Of a stretch of 64,000 nt of DNA, positions 8,647-18,893 are shown piece after piece. The stretch comes from Gammaproteobacteria bacterium (GTDB lineage Bacteria; Pseudomonadota; Gammaproteobacteria; Burkholderiales; Gallionellaceae), in contig JAHJNJ010000042.1 of assembly GCA_018820925.1 (NCBI GenBank), positions 62,001-126,000 on the forward strand, read 5' to 3'. Within the stretch, counting starts at the first letter, position 1; every line of letters starts with the position of its first letter. The position numbers and the translations under genes were made by a program. The notes beneath the pieces are model-generated. The model saw only the letters and a program-made list of their open reading frames with translations. It did not search any database and was not told the DNA's origin.

Positions 8647-9357
8647 TTACGCTTTTGGTGCAGCCCAGACCGAAACCATAATTCCCGCTTCGTAGAGCAG
8701 CCAGAGCGGGATTGCCAGCATGAACTGGGACACCACGTCCGGCGGGGTGAAAATGGCGCCCACAACGAACGCCCCCACGAACACGTAAGGCCGTATCTCG
8801 CGCAACTTCTCCACCGACACCACCCCCATCCGCACCAGCACCACCACGACCACCGGCACCTGGAAAGTGATGCCGAACGCCATGAACATGCCCAGCACAA
8901 AGCTGAGGTATTTGTCGATGTCGGTCATCACCGCCACGCCGAGCGGCGCTGAAGAGATGATGAAACCGAATACCACGGGAAATACCACGAAATAGGCGAA
9001 AGTCATCCCGCAGAAGAACAGCAGCGTGCTGGCCAAAATGAGCGGCAACACCAACTTTTTCTCGTGCGCATACAATCCCGGAGCGACGAAACGCCACCCC
9101 TGATACAGAATATACGGCAGGGATATCAGGAAGGCCGTCATCATCGTCACTTTGAGCGGCACAAAGAAGGGTGTGGTGACATCGGTGGCGATCATTTGCC
9201 CGCCATGCGGCAATTTTGCCAGCAGTGGATGAGCCAGCAAGCCATACAAGTCCGACGCCCAGGGAAACAGGCAGATGAACGCCACCAACACGACGATGGC
9301 CGAGTTCAACAGGCGCGAGCGCAACTCGATCAGGTGGGCGATTAGTGATTCACTCAT
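8647..9357 (-). CDS. tatC: Twin-arginine translocase subunit TatC
   Basis: Multi-spanning receptor of the Tat pathway that recognises twin-arginine signal peptides. The 236-aa protein starts MSESLIAHLIELRSRLL, matching the conserved cytosolic N-terminus, and has six membrane helices. FFVPLKVTMMTAFLISLPYILYQGWRFVAPGL covers helix 2 and the conserved FVAPGL. It is the last gene of the his-hinT-tat operon. The 78 bp between tatA and tatC holds no tatB. Confidence 0.96.
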   Translation of the reverse strand: MSESLIAHLIELRSRLLNSAIVVLVAFICLFPWASDLYGLLAHPLLAKLPHGGQMIATDVTTPFFVPLKVTMMTAFLISLPYILYQGWRFVAPGLYAHEKKLVLPLILASTLLFFCGMTFAYFVVFPVVFGFIISSAPLGVAVMTDIDKYLSFVLGMFMAFGITFQVPVVVVVLVRMGVVSVEKLREIRPYVFVGAFVVGAIFTPPDVVSQFMLAIPLWLLYEAGIMVSVWAAPKA

Positions 9358-9435
9358 GCTTGTTTGAATGGGGCGTTGTGGGATGCAGCTCGAGCGCCCC
9401 GCTTGTCGGCAGGGCCGTTCGCGGCCGGAACAGGC

Positions 9436-10009
<574 letters not shown>

Positions 10010-10013
<4 letters not shown>

Positions 10014-10327
10014 TTTCGTTTCGCCTTTTCTTCGATGCCGGAGACGCCTTCTCGCCGCGCCAATTCTTGCAGCACGTCCTCCGCACGCAGTCCTTTGTGC
10101 GCCAATAACACCAGACTGTGGAACCAAAGATCGGCAACTTCGTATACCAAATGTTGCTTGTCCGTATCCTTGGCTGCCAGCAATACTTCCCCGGCCTCTT
10201 CAATGACTTTCTTCAAAATGGCATCGTCGCCCTTGCTGAACAGCTTGGCGACGTATGAAGATTCGGGTGCAGCCAGCTTGCGCGCCTCCAAAGTCTCGGT
10301 CAATCGTTGCAGAATGTCGTTGTTCAT
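10010..10327 (-). CDS. hisE: Phosphoribosyl-ATP pyrophosphatase HisE
   Basis: Second step of histidine biosynthesis, converting PR-ATP to PR-AMP plus pyrophosphate. The 105-aa all-alpha MazG-like protein has the [14 protein letters not shown] and [14 protein letters not shown] motifs whose acidic residues bind magnesium. It is a separate gene, not fused to hisI. It overlaps hisI upstream and hinT downstream by ATGA at both ends. Confidence 0.96.
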
Positions 10328-10713
10328 TTCTTGTATATCTCGTCTGGTGACTTGAGCACGGGATCAATCTCCACCCAGCGGCCCTGTTCCAGTTTGCTGT
10401 AAAAGCAACTTTCGCGCCCGGTGTGGCAGGCAATGCCGCCCTGCTGTTCCACTTGCAGCAGAATCACGTCACTGTCGCAATCCATGCGTATCTCTTGCAC
10501 TTTCTGGATATGCCCGGATTCCTCGCCCTTGTGCCACAGTTTCTTGCGCGAGCGCGACCAGTATATCGCCTCGCCTGTTTCTACCGTGCGTTTGAGCGCT
10601 TCGCGGTTCATCCAGGCCACCATCAGTACGCGACCGCTCGCAGCATCCTGCGCGATGGCTGGAACCAGGCCATCTTCCGACCAGTTTACTTTGTTCAGCC
10701 AACTCTCGGTCAT
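10324..10713 (-). CDS. hisI: Phosphoribosyl-AMP cyclohydrolase HisI
   Basis: Third step of histidine biosynthesis, opening the purine ring of PR-AMP with zinc. The 129-aa protein shows [19 protein letters not shown] at the start, VAWMNREAL, and the metal-binding MDCDSD and [14 protein letters not shown] clusters. Its start region GGAGGTGCGGTTATGACC duplicates the end of hisF. The ancestral junction was probably an ATGA overlap, now separated by an inserted repeat. Confidence 0.96.
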   Translation of the reverse strand: MTESWLNKVNWSEDGLVPAIAQDAASGRVLMVAWMNREALKRTVETGEAIYWSRSRKKLWHKGEESGHIQKVQEIRMDCDSDVILLQVEQQGGIACHTGRESCFYSKLEQGRWVEIDPVLKSPDEIYKK

Positions 10714-10879
10714 AACCGCACCTCCGACACGTTACCGGCGTAGCCGGCCGTTTGCACCCGCGAGAAGTACGCCGGTGGGTACCCGGCAGCCTCGCTGCCA
10801 CCCTCCCGCTGCGGGAGGAGGTGCAATGCGGTTATTCCCGCACCCACCGCTGTCGCGCACCGTGTCATAACCGCACCTC
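10709..10879. repeat. 155-bp hairpin-rich insertion with 16-bp direct repeats between hisF and hisI
   Basis: The 16-mer GTCATAACCGCACCTC occurs at 10709-10724 (hisI start) and at 10864-10879 (hisF end), offset 155 bp. Between the copies are three back-to-back hairpins: CCGGC-gta-GCCGG (10735-10747), GGCAGC-ctc-GCTGCC (10785-10799) and CCTCCCGC-t-GCGGGAGG (10802-10818). The unit looks inserted into an ATGA-overlapping hisF/hisI junction with target duplication. Parts resemble repeats at 18747-18855 and 43906-43934. Confidence 0.75.
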
Positions 10880-11623
10880 TATCCCTTGTTGCGCCATGTA
10901 CTGCTTGGCCTGTTGCACGGTGTATTCGCCAAAGTGGAATATGCTGGCCGCCAGCACCGCGTCCGCCCCACCGATTTTCACCCCGTCGGCCAGATGTTGC
11001 AGGTTGCCCACGCCGCCGCTGGCAATCACCGGAATCTCCAGCGCATCGGTTACCGCACGCGTCAGCGCCAGATCGAAGCCGCGTTTCTGGCCATCCTGAT
11101 CCATGCTGGTCAGCAGTATCTCGCCCGCGCCCAGGTTCTGCATCTTCTTCGCCCATTCCACCGCATCCAGCCCGGTGGCTTTGCGTCCGCCGTGGGTAAA
11201 AACCTCCCACTTGCCCGGTGCAATTTGCTTGGCGTCGATGGCGACCACGATGCACTGCGAACCGTAGCGCCCCGCCGCATCGGCCACCAATTGCGGATTG
11301 ACCACCGCCGAGGTGTTGATACTGACCTTGTCCGCGCCCGCATTGAGCAGGTTGCGCACATCCTGCACTTCACGCACCCCGCCGCCCACCGTCAGCGGAA
11401 TGAACACTTGCTCCGCCACTTTTTCGATGATATGGAAAATGATGCTGCGATCATCGGAACTGGCGGTAATGTCGAGAAAAGTGAGTTCGTCCGCGCCTTG
11501 CTCGTCATAGCGGCGCGCAATCTCCACCGGATCGCCCGCATCGCGCAGTTCGACAAAGCTGACGCCCTTGACCACGCGGCCGGCAGTTACATCCAGACAG
11601 GGAATAATGCGTTTGGCGAGCAT
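10865..11623 (-). CDS. hisF: Imidazole glycerol phosphate synthase cyclase subunit HisF
   Basis: Uses ammonia from HisH to form IGP and AICAR. The 252-aa TIM barrel has catalytic Asp11 in [15 protein letters not shown] and the second Asp in VVAIDAKQ near residue 130, plus phosphate loops LTVGGGVR and IASGGVGNL. The start at 11623 overlaps the hisA stop by one base (TGATG). Its last codons GAGGTGCGGTTATGA abut the inserted repeat. Confidence 0.97.
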   Translation of the reverse strand: MLAKRIIPCLDVTAGRVVKGVSFVELRDAGDPVEIARRYDEQGADELTFLDITASSDDRSIIFHIIEKVAEQVFIPLTVGGGVREVQDVRNLLNAGADKVSINTSAVVNPQLVADAAGRYGSQCIVVAIDAKQIAPGKWEVFTHGGRKATGLDAVEWAKKMQNLGAGEILLTSMDQDGQKRGFDLALTRAVTDALEIPVIASGGVGNLQHLADGVKIGGADAVLAASIFHFGEYTVQQAKQYMAQQGIEVRL

Positions 11624-12381
11624 CAGATTTTCGGAGACAACTCGTCCGCCAAGGCTTGTGCCGCCTTGAAATCGAGCGTGCCTTCGTAGATGGCGCGGCC
11701 AGTGATGGCACCGGTGATGCCTTCCGACCGAACCGCGCACAAGGCGCGCACGTCATCCAGATTGGTGATGCCACCGCTGGCGATGACCGGCACATGCAAT
11801 GGCCGCGCCAGTTCCACCGTCGCTTCGATATTCACGCCGCTCATCATGCCGTCGCGGCCGATGTCGGTATAGATGATGGCTTCCACGCCGTAGCCTTCAA
11901 AGCGTTGCGCCAGGTCGGCCACATCGTGCCCGGTCAGTTTGGACCAGCCGTCCACGGCGACTTTGCCGCCCTTGGCATCCAGACCGACCATGATGTGTCC
12001 CGGGAAGGCATCGCAGGCTTCATGCAGGAATCCGGGCACTTTCACCGCAGCGGTGCCGATGATGACGTAGGTCACGCCGATATCGAGATAGCGCTCTATG
12101 GTTTCCAGATCGCGGATACCCCCACCCAACTGGACTGGGATCTCGCTGCCCACCGCTTCGACAATGCCGCGCACCGCTGCTTCGTTCTTGGGTTTGCCGG
12201 CAAAAGCGCCGTTCAAATCCACCAGGTGCAAACGGCGTGCGCCTTGTGCCAGCCAGTGTTTGGCCATCGCGGAAGGATCGTCGGAGAACACGGTAGCGCC
12301 CTCCATTACACCTTGCCGCAGACGCACGCACTGGCCGTCTTTCAAATCGATCGCGGGAATAATCAGTGTCTTAGTATCCAT
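11623..12381 (-). CDS. hisA: ProFAR isomerase HisA
   Basis: Isomerises ProFAR to PRFAR, the HisHF substrate. The 252-aa TIM barrel resembles HisF, with Asp8 in [15 protein letters not shown], Asp near 129 in VGLDAKGG, and phosphate loops QLGGGIRD and IASGGITN. It is coupled to hisF by a one-base overlap and lies 11 bp downstream of hisH. Confidence 0.97.
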   Translation of the reverse strand: MDTKTLIIPAIDLKDGQCVRLRQGVMEGATVFSDDPSAMAKHWLAQGARRLHLVDLNGAFAGKPKNEAAVRGIVEAVGSEIPVQLGGGIRDLETIERYLDIGVTYVIIGTAAVKVPGFLHEACDAFPGHIMVGLDAKGGKVAVDGWSKLTGHDVADLAQRFEGYGVEAIIYTDIGRDGMMSGVNIEATVELARPLHVPVIASGGITNLDDVRALCAVRSEGITGAITGRAIYEGTLDFKAAQALADELSPKI

Positions 12382-12392
12382 GATATGAACGA

Positions 12393-13031
12393 TTAAACAG
12401 GATTCCAGTTAATAAAATTCCGCAGCAACTGCAAACCAGCCGCCGCGCTTTTCTCGGGGTGAAACTGAACAGCAAACAAATTATCGCGCGCCACACCGCA
12501 GACAAAAGGCTGCGGATAATCAGTGGTCGCTTGTACCAGACTCGCATCCTTGGGCTGCACGTAGTAGCTGTGCACGAAATAGAAGCGCGCATCTTGTGCG
12601 ATGTCGTTCCATAAAACATGCTCGCCATGATGTACCTGATTCCAGCCCATGTGCGGCACCTTGAGTTTATTCCCCTGCACATCGTGCAGACCGGAAGCGA
12701 AGCGTTTGACCGGCCCCGCAAACAGCCCCAGACAAGGGGTATCACCTTCCTCGCTGTGTTCAAACAACACTTGCAAACCCATGCAAATGCCAAGAAACGG
12801 TTTTCCTTCGCTGACGACGGCGGCGATTACATTATCCAGACCACGGGAACGAATCTCGCGCATACAGTCTGGCGCCGCACCCTGTCCCGGAAAAACCACC
12901 CGCCCGGCTTCGGCAATCACCTTGGCATCGCCAGTCACCGCGATCTCCGCTTCAGGCGCCACTTTGTGCATGGCCTGTTGCACCGAGCGCAAATTGCCCA
13001 TGCCGTAATCTACAACTGCGATATCAACCAT
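12393..13031 (-). CDS. hisH: Imidazole glycerol phosphate synthase glutaminase subunit HisH
   Basis: Class I glutamine amidotransferase that supplies ammonia to HisF. The 212-aa protein contains [11 protein letters not shown] at the start, the nucleophile Cys in [12 protein letters not shown], and the His/Glu pair of the triad in VQFHPEKS. It lies 8 bp downstream of hisB. Confidence 0.97.
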   Translation of the reverse strand: MVDIAVVDYGMGNLRSVQQAMHKVAPEAEIAVTGDAKVIAEAGRVVFPGQGAAPDCMREIRSRGLDNVIAAVVSEGKPFLGICMGLQVLFEHSEEGDTPCLGLFAGPVKRFASGLHDVQGNKLKVPHMGWNQVHHGEHVLWNDIAQDARFYFVHSYYVQPKDASLVQATTDYPQPFVCGVARDNLFAVQFHPEKSAAAGLQLLRNFINWNPV

Positions 13032-13039
13032 AATTGAAG

Positions 13040-13627
13040 TTACAGCGTTCCTTTGGTTGAAGGCATGACACCCGCCATACGCGGATCGATCTCCAAAGCC
13101 ACCCGCAGCGCACGGCCGAACGCCTTGAAAATGGTTTCGGCCTGGTGGTGGGCGTTGTCGCCCGCCAGATTGTCGATATGCAGCGTGACCAGGGCGTGAT
13201 TGACGAAACCCTGGAAAAATTCGCGGATCAGGTCAACTTCGAATTCACCCACATTGGAGCGCACGAACTCGGCATTGAACACCAGACCCGGACGTCCGGA
13301 AATATCCAGCACCACGCGTGACAAGGCTTCGTCCAGCGGCACGTAGGCATGACCGTAGCGGCGCAGGCCTTTCTTGTCGCCAATCGCCTGGTTGAACGCC
13401 TGTCCCAGTGTGATACCGATGTCTTCCACGGTGTGGTGCGCGTCGATGTGCAGATCGCCCTTGGCGTCGATATCCAGATCGAGCAGGCCGTGGCGCGCGA
13501 TCTGGTCCAGCATGTGCTCGAGAAACGGCAGACCGGTATCCAGCCTGACCTTGCCCGTCCCGTCGAGATTCAGCTCGACGCTGATTTTGGTTTCGAGCGT
13601 GTTGCGGCTGATTTTTGCGCTACGCAT
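13040..13627 (-). CDS. hisB: Imidazoleglycerol-phosphate dehydratase HisB
   Basis: Mn-dependent dehydratase of the histidine pathway. At 195 aa it is the monofunctional form, without the phosphatase domain found in enteric bacteria. The two half-site metal motifs [10 protein letters not shown] and [11 protein letters not shown] are visible. It lies between hisC and hisH with 8-bp gaps. hisG and hisD are not in this window. Confidence 0.97.
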   Translation of the reverse strand: MRSAKISRNTLETKISVELNLDGTGKVRLDTGLPFLEHMLDQIARHGLLDLDIDAKGDLHIDAHHTVEDIGITLGQAFNQAIGDKKGLRRYGHAYVPLDEALSRVVLDISGRPGLVFNAEFVRSNVGEFEVDLIREFFQGFVNHALVTLHIDNLAGDNAHHQAETIFKAFGRALRVALEIDPRMAGVMPSTKGTL

Positions 13628-13635
13628 GATTCGCC

Positions 13636-14730
13636 TTATGCGAGTTGGTTAATGGTGTCTTGCAATGCGACAACAAAACTTCTGTTCTCGTCCGGCGTTC
13701 CCACCGTGACGCGCAGGCAATCGGTCAATGCCGGATGCCCGCTGTTCAAGTTCTTGATCAGTACCCCGCGCTGCTTCAGGCCTTCAAATACCTGCGTGGC
13801 CTTTGCCACGCGAAACAGGATGAAATTGGCTTCGCTGGAATACGTCCTTACACCGACAACCGTATTCAATGCCGCCAGCAACCTGGCACGTTGCTGCTTG
13901 ATGCGCTCGGCCTGTTCCAGCAGCACATCGTGATGCTGCAGCAACTTCACCGCCACCAGTTGCGACAGAACGCCCACATTATACGGCAAGCGCAACTTTT
14001 CCAGCTGGTTCAACCAGGCCTTTGCACCCGCCAAAAAGCCGAGACGCAATCCCGCCATCCCCAGCTTGGAGAAAGTGCGCATCACCAGCAGGTTGTCATA
14101 GTGCGCCAGATGCGGAATAAAACTGTCGCGCGCAAAAGCATAATAAGCCTCGTCCACCACCACCAGGCCGGGGGCTGCCTCGATGATCTGCTTGATAGTC
14201 GCGGCATCGAAAAGGTTCCCCGTCGGATTGTTGGGATAAGCCAGGAACACCAGTGCGGGTTGTTCTTGCCGGATCGCGTCCAGCATCGCCTTCCGGTTCA
14301 ACGAAAAATCGTCGTCCAGCGGCACACCGACGTACCTCATGCCGACAAAGGTGGAGATCATTTTGTACATGACAAACGAAGGCTCCACGCTCAGCAACAC
14401 CGCGCCGGGCCTGGCGACTGCCAGCGCCAGCAACTGGATGATCTCGTCGGAACCATTGCCCAGCAGGATATCCATACCGTGCGGCAGGTTGCTCACCCTG
14501 CGAATTTCGGCCTTGAGCAGCTGCGCCCCCGCATCGGGATAACGGTTGATCTCGGCATCCGCCACCAGCCGCGCAATCTCGTCGCGCAAGTCCTGCGGCA
14601 GCACATAGGGATTTTCCATCGCGTCCAGCTTGATCATGCCGCTGGCGGGAGCAACATGATAGGCATGCAACGCCATCACTTCGAGGCGAAGCGGGTTTGC
14701 GGGAACCACAACGGGGCGGACAGAAGACAT
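13636..14730 (-). CDS. hisC: Histidinol-phosphate aminotransferase HisC
   Basis: PLP enzyme converting imidazole acetol phosphate to histidinol phosphate. The 364-aa fold-type I aminotransferase has [11 protein letters not shown] at the start, the cofactor-contact GNGSDEII and YPNNPTGN motifs, and the Schiff-base lysine in [14 protein letters not shown]. It is the first gene of the leftward operon seen here and is divergent from the sensor kinase gene, with about 100 bp of shared upstream DNA. Confidence 0.96.
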   Translation of the reverse strand: MSSVRPVVVPANPLRLEVMALHAYHVAPASGMIKLDAMENPYVLPQDLRDEIARLVADAEINRYPDAGAQLLKAEIRRVSNLPHGMDILLGNGSDEIIQLLALAVARPGAVLLSVEPSFVMYKMISTFVGMRYVGVPLDDDFSLNRKAMLDAIRQEQPALVFLAYPNNPTGNLFDAATIKQIIEAAPGLVVVDEAYYAFARDSFIPHLAHYDNLLVMRTFSKLGMAGLRLGFLAGAKAWLNQLEKLRLPYNVGVLSQLVAVKLLQHHDVLLEQAERIKQQRARLLAALNTVVGVRTYSSEANFILFRVAKATQVFEGLKQRGVLIKNLNSGHPALTDCLRVTVGTPDENRSFVVALQDTINQLA

Positions 14731-14831
14731 AATGGGCGGGCTCGGTAACAGCCGGTATTCTACCGAAATATCCGGCCTAGTGTGCAGCGCGGGCGCCGCT
14801 TATAATCGGGTCACCTGTACGGAAAAATAGA

Positions 14832-16343
14832 ATGACTGCCAAAAAACTCCGCGTATTGCTGGTCGAGTCTTCGAACGCCGATGCACAGCACACATTGAAC
14901 AAACTGTCGCAAGCCGGTTATCTGCTTGAACATCGCCGCGTGGACAGCGCCAAGGGCATGAAAGCGGCGCTGGGCAAGGGGCAATTCGATGTCGTATTGT
15001 GCAGTTACGATCCGCCGGGCTTTGGCGGATTGGCCGCGCTCGAACTGTTGCAAAAAAGCGGTGTGGATCTGCCGCTCCTGTTTCTTTCCCACGACTTGCG
15101 CGAGGAGACCATCCTCTACACCATGCGGCACGGTGCGGACGATTACATCTTCAAGGGCAGCCTGAACCGCCTCGCCCCGGCCATCGAACACAATCTGCGC
15201 GAAGCGCGCATCCGCCAGGAACATCGGGCTGCGCAGCTGGCGCTGCAGGAGAACCAGACCCGTTTGCATGCCTTTATTGCCGACCTGCCGGGCATGGCCT
15301 ACCAGATGCTTCTGAAAAACGACGGCAGCATCACCTACCCCTATGTGAGTGAAGGATGTCAATCCCTGCTCGGCATCACCCCGCAAGATCTGACCCACGT
15401 CGTCATGCTGTTCGAGGCTCTGCTGCATCCCGAAGATTTCGCCTCCTACCAGCAAAGCCTGCAGGCCTCCGCCAAGGATTTGTCATTCTGGAACTGGGAG
15501 GGCCGCATCCTGACCATGCCCGACAACGAGGTGAAATGGATCAACGTGCGCGGCACGCCGCGCAAGACTCCGCTCGGAATACAGTGGGAAGGCATCATTT
15601 TCAACATCACGCAAAGCAAGGAAGCGGAACTGGAGATCTTGCGTTCCAGGACACAGTTGCGCGAGCTCTCCTCGCACTTGCAGGACGTGCGCGAACAGGA
15701 ACGCATCGCCATCGCCCGCGAGATACACGACGATATGGGCAGTACGCTCACCGCCATCAAGCTGGATATCGCGTGGCTGGGAGGGCGCCTGGGCAACAAC
15801 CCGTTGCTCGCCGAAAAAGCCAGGAGTATTGAAGCGCTGGTGGACAAATGCACTGCGGCAGCCGGCAACATATCGCGCAGCCTGCGCCCGAGTGTGCTGG
15901 ATACCTTCGGCATCGTGGCCGCAATTGAAATGGAAGCGGATGAGTTCGAGCAGCGCACCCGCATCTCCTGTATTCTCGAGTCCAGGGATGAAGGCCCTGC
16001 CGTTCCTCCGGATATTTCCATCGCCCTGTTCCGCATCCTGCAGGAAGCGCTCGCCAATATCATCAAACATGCTTCCGCCAGCGAAGTCACCGTATATATC
16101 CATAACCGCAAGGAGGGTGTTGTGCTCACGGTGCAAGACAACGGACGCGGTCTCTCGGAAGCGGATCGTGCAAAACCGCGTTCATTCGGCTTACGCGGCA
16201 TCCGCGAAAGAGTAGAATATTTCGGCGGGGATGTGCGTATCGACAGCCTCCCCGGGCAAGGAACCAAAGTCAGCGTATTCATTCCGCACGCAAACGGCAG
16301 CATGGCGACGGACGATTGGCTGGCGCAACAAAAACTCTTCTGA
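14832..16343 (+). CDS. NarL-type sensor histidine kinase with an N-terminal degenerate receiver and a PAS domain
   Basis: Cytosolic two-component kinase of 503 aa with no membrane segment. Residues 5-125 fold as a receiver domain, but the phospho-acceptor position in FDVVLCSYDPP is Ser58 where active receivers have Asp, and the acidic pair is reduced to Glu12-Ser13. A PAS domain follows (about 140-265). The HisKA_3 dimerisation helix has REIHDDMGSTLTAIK with His299, and the HATPase shows LANIIKHA, DNGRGL and GLRGIRERV. The partner regulator starts 14 bp downstream. The signal is unknown. Confidence 0.88.
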   Translation: MTAKKLRVLLVESSNADAQHTLNKLSQAGYLLEHRRVDSAKGMKAALGKGQFDVVLCSYDPPGFGGLAALELLQKSGVDLPLLFLSHDLREETILYTMRHGADDYIFKGSLNRLAPAIEHNLREARIRQEHRAAQLALQENQTRLHAFIADLPGMAYQMLLKNDGSITYPYVSEGCQSLLGITPQDLTHVVMLFEALLHPEDFASYQQSLQASAKDLSFWNWEGRILTMPDNEVKWINVRGTPRKTPLGIQWEGIIFNITQSKEAELEILRSRTQLRELSSHLQDVREQERIAIAREIHDDMGSTLTAIKLDIAWLGGRLGNNPLLAEKARSIEALVDKCTAAAGNISRSLRPSVLDTFGIVAAIEMEADEFEQRTRISCILESRDEGPAVPPDISIALFRILQEALANIIKHASASEVTVYIHNRKEGVVLTVQDNGRGLSEADRAKPRSFGLRGIRERVEYFGGDVRIDSLPGQGTKVSVFIPHANGSMATDDWLAQQKLF

Positions 16344-16356
16344 AGAGCGACACCAA

Positions 16357-16989
16357 ATGATAAAAGTGCTGATAGCCGACGATCACGCGCTCATCCGCAA
16401 AGGCCTCAAGCAATTGCTGGATGACACGGACGACATGCGCGTCACGGGCGAAGCCGAGAACGGCATGCAAACCATACGCATGGTGGATGAAGCGCGCTAC
16501 GACGTGGTGCTGCTCGACATCAGCATGCCGGACAAGCACGGCGTTGACGTGCTCAAACAGATCAAGATCAACCAACCGCAACTGCCGGTATTGATGCTCA
16601 GCATGCACCCGGAAGAGCAGTATGCCCTGCGTTCCATGAAAGCCGGCGCTGCGGGCTATCTCAACAAGCAGAGCGCTCCCGCGCAACTGGTGACCGCCAT
16701 CCGCCAGGTCGCCAGCGGCAAAAAATACATCAGCACCGAACTGGCGGTGCAATTGGCCGATGGACTTTCACAAGGCTACCAGGAGTTGCTGCACCAGACC
16801 CTGTCCAACCGCGAGTACCAGACACTGTGCCTGATGGCTTCGGGCAAAAAACTGAGCGAGATGGCGGATATCATGACGCTCAGCCCCAAGACAGTGAGCG
16901 TATATCGTTCGCGTCTGCTGGAAAAAATGAAACTGAAGAACAATGCGGAAGCGATTCATTACGCCATCAGCAACCATTTGATTGAATAG
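16357..16989 (+). CDS. LuxR/NarL-family response regulator
   Basis: The 210-aa protein has a receiver domain with Asp8-Asp9 (IADDHAL), phospho-acceptor Asp54 (YDVVLLDISMP) and a conserved Lys in GYLNKQSAP. A GerE/LuxR HTH follows (LSNREYQTLCLMASGKKLSEMA, TVSVYRSRLLEKM). The start at 16357 gives the canonical MIKVLIADDHALIRKGL, and the upstream extension lies in the kinase gene. The pair forms an operon just ahead of flagellar and c-di-GMP genes; the target promoters are not evident. Confidence 0.92.
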   Translation: MIKVLIADDHALIRKGLKQLLDDTDDMRVTGEAENGMQTIRMVDEARYDVVLLDISMPDKHGVDVLKQIKINQPQLPVLMLSMHPEEQYALRSMKAGAAGYLNKQSAPAQLVTAIRQVASGKKYISTELAVQLADGLSQGYQELLHQTLSNREYQTLCLMASGKKLSEMADIMTLSPKTVSVYRSRLLEKMKLKNNAEAIHYAISNHLIE

Positions 16990-17088
16990 CTGACGCAAAT
17001 TAACGCATGAAACAACCGCTATTCATTGATTCATGCCAGACTTGCTGCCGGATAATGCAAGGCATGAAATATCAGCGACAATCCGCAC

Positions 17089-18750
17089 ATGAGTAAGTCA
17101 AAAAACCCTTCGGACATCGCCCGCGAGACGCTCACCAGCCTCGCATCGAAGCGACTTGCGCCCACCCCGGAGAATTACGCGCAAATGTACCGCGAGATTG
17201 GCGGCGAACCGGTACAAGCGGCACCTGCCGACAGCGGCGCAACCACCAGCAAAGGCCAGCTCGTTCCCGCCTGGTCGGAACTGATCCGCGACTTGCTGCA
17301 CCAGTTGGATACCCCGCACAAAGGCATCACCATTACGCGCAAGAAAGACGGCGTGGAAACCGTATTGAATCGCTTTTCCAGAGATCCGGAAGTCCTGTTC
17401 GGCAAACTGCAGGGCCTGTTGCGCTCCTGGTCTGCGGCACCTACCGCCCCCGGACCCGACGATCTGGTTCCTTCCGTTTCACCGGGTGCAGCCCCCTCCG
17501 CCAGTGCCACGCAATCATCCGCAATCCCTGCTGCATCGCCTGCACAGGCCGAACATCAGGAGCTGATCAACCAACTGCGCGAGCTATTGGCACAAACGCT
17601 GGAAAACACGCTCGCCACCCAGCCCGAACTGGCCAGCGAAATTCAGGCGCTGGCAGCGCAAGTCCGTGCCAGCGACAACAAGGACAGCCTGAACAACCTC
17701 GCCAAACAGCTGCGCCAGTTCTGGCTCAAGCTGGAGCTGCGCGGCGGCGACAAGGCAAAGATCCAGGAAGGTCTGGTGCGCCTGTTGCGCCTGCTGGTGG
17801 AAAACGTCAGCGAAATGGTGGAGGACGACAAATGGCTGCACGGACAAATAGCCGCCTTGCAGGAAATCATCACAAAACCGCTGGACAAGCGCGCCATCGC
17901 CGATGCCGAACGCAATCTGCGCGATACCGTCATCAAGCAGGGCATGCTCAAACAAAGCCTGACCGACGCCAAGGCGACCCTGAAAAGCATGATGACCACT
18001 TTCATTGACCGCCTGGGCGACCTGACTGAAAGCACCGGGGAATATCACAACAAAATCGAGGGCTACACCCAGAAAATCGGCAAGGCCGACAACCTGACCG
18101 AGCTCAGCCACATCCTCAAGGATGTCATGCACGACACCCGCATCATCCAGGCCAGCGCCTTGCGCTCCCATGAGGAGTTGCTTGTCTCCAAGAAACAGGC
18201 GGACGAAGCCGAAGCGCGCATCCGCGAACTGGAACAGGAACTGGAACAGGTCAGCGAACTGGTGCGCGAAGACCAGCTTACCGGCGCGCTCAACCGGCGC
18301 GGGCTGGACGAAACCGTAGAACGCGAACTGAAACGGGCCGATCGCAGCAAGGTCGCCTTCAGCGTCGCCCTGCTCGACATCGACAACTTCAAACACCTGA
18401 ATGATTCCCTTGGCCACCAGGCGGGCGACCGCGCGCTGCAGCACCTGACAAGAGTCATTAAAGAAACGCTGCGTCCTGCCGATTCAGTAGGACGTTACGG
18501 CGGCGAGGAATTCCTCATTGTTTTGCCGGATACCGATCTGAAGTCGGCGATCGAGGCCATGCAGCGCCTGCAACGCGACCTGACCAAGAAATTTTTCCTG
18601 CATAACAACGAGCGAATCCTGGTCACTTTCAGCGCCGGCGTCGCCTTGCGCGGCGAGGGTGAAGATGCCGAGGATCTTGTCGGTCGCGCCGACAAGGCCA
18701 TGTACAAAGCCAAACTGGCCGGCAAAAACCGCGTGGAGGCTGCGCCATGA
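17089..18750 (+). CDS. Diguanylate cyclase (GGDEF protein) with a long coiled-coil N-terminus
   Basis: Probable c-di-GMP synthase of 553 aa. Residues 1-390 are largely helical and low-complexity, with a short MSKSKNPSDIARETLTSLASKRLAPTPENYAQMYREI module, a Pro/Ala/Ser linker and coiled coil (RIRELEQELEQVSELV). The GGDEF domain covers about 393-550 with an intact GGEEF active site at 471-475, so it should be catalytic. No transmembrane helix is visible. It sits between the two-component pair and flagellin, and a PilZ protein that could read its product is 5 kb away. Confidence 0.92.
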   Translation: MSKSKNPSDIARETLTSLASKRLAPTPENYAQMYREIGGEPVQAAPADSGATTSKGQLVPAWSELIRDLLHQLDTPHKGITITRKKDGVETVLNRFSRDPEVLFGKLQGLLRSWSAAPTAPGPDDLVPSVSPGAAPSASATQSSAIPAASPAQAEHQELINQLRELLAQTLENTLATQPELASEIQALAAQVRASDNKDSLNNLAKQLRQFWLKLELRGGDKAKIQEGLVRLLRLLVENVSEMVEDDKWLHGQIAALQEIITKPLDKRAIADAERNLRDTVIKQGMLKQSLTDAKATLKSMMTTFIDRLGDLTESTGEYHNKIEGYTQKIGKADNLTELSHILKDVMHDTRIIQASALRSHEELLVSKKQADEAEARIRELEQELEQVSELVREDQLTGALNRRGLDETVERELKRADRSKVAFSVALLDIDNFKHLNDSLGHQAGDRALQHLTRVIKETLRPADSVGRYGGEEFLIVLPDTDLKSAIEAMQRLQRDLTKKFFLHNNERILVTFSAGVALRGEGEDAEDLVGRADKAMYKAKLAGKNRVEAAP

Positions 18751-18855
18751 CCGCCCGCAGGGCGAGTGTCTGGCGGCGTACCCCCTGCGGGTGCTGCATC
18801 ATGACCGCCCGTTCAGGGCGAGCGTCTGGCGGCGTACCCCTTGCGGGTGCTGCAA
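18747..18855 (+). repeat. Tandem pair of about 54-bp hairpin repeats downstream of the diguanylate cyclase gene
   Basis: Copy 1 is 18747-18800 and copy 2 is 18801-18855. Each begins ATGACCGCCCG and ends in TGCGGGTGCTGC plus three bases. They differ mainly in a hairpin loop, CGCCC-gca-GGGCG versus CGCCC-gttca-GGGCG, so the stem is kept. The first ATGA contains the TGA stop of the upstream gene. The segment GGCGTACCCCCTGCGGGTGC matches the hisF/hisI insertion (minus strand, GGCGTACTTCTCGCGGGTGC) at 16 of 20 positions. Confidence 0.75.
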
Positions 18856-18893
18856 CATGAGGTATTTCAGTCTTCCCGAATTTCATCCTGCGC

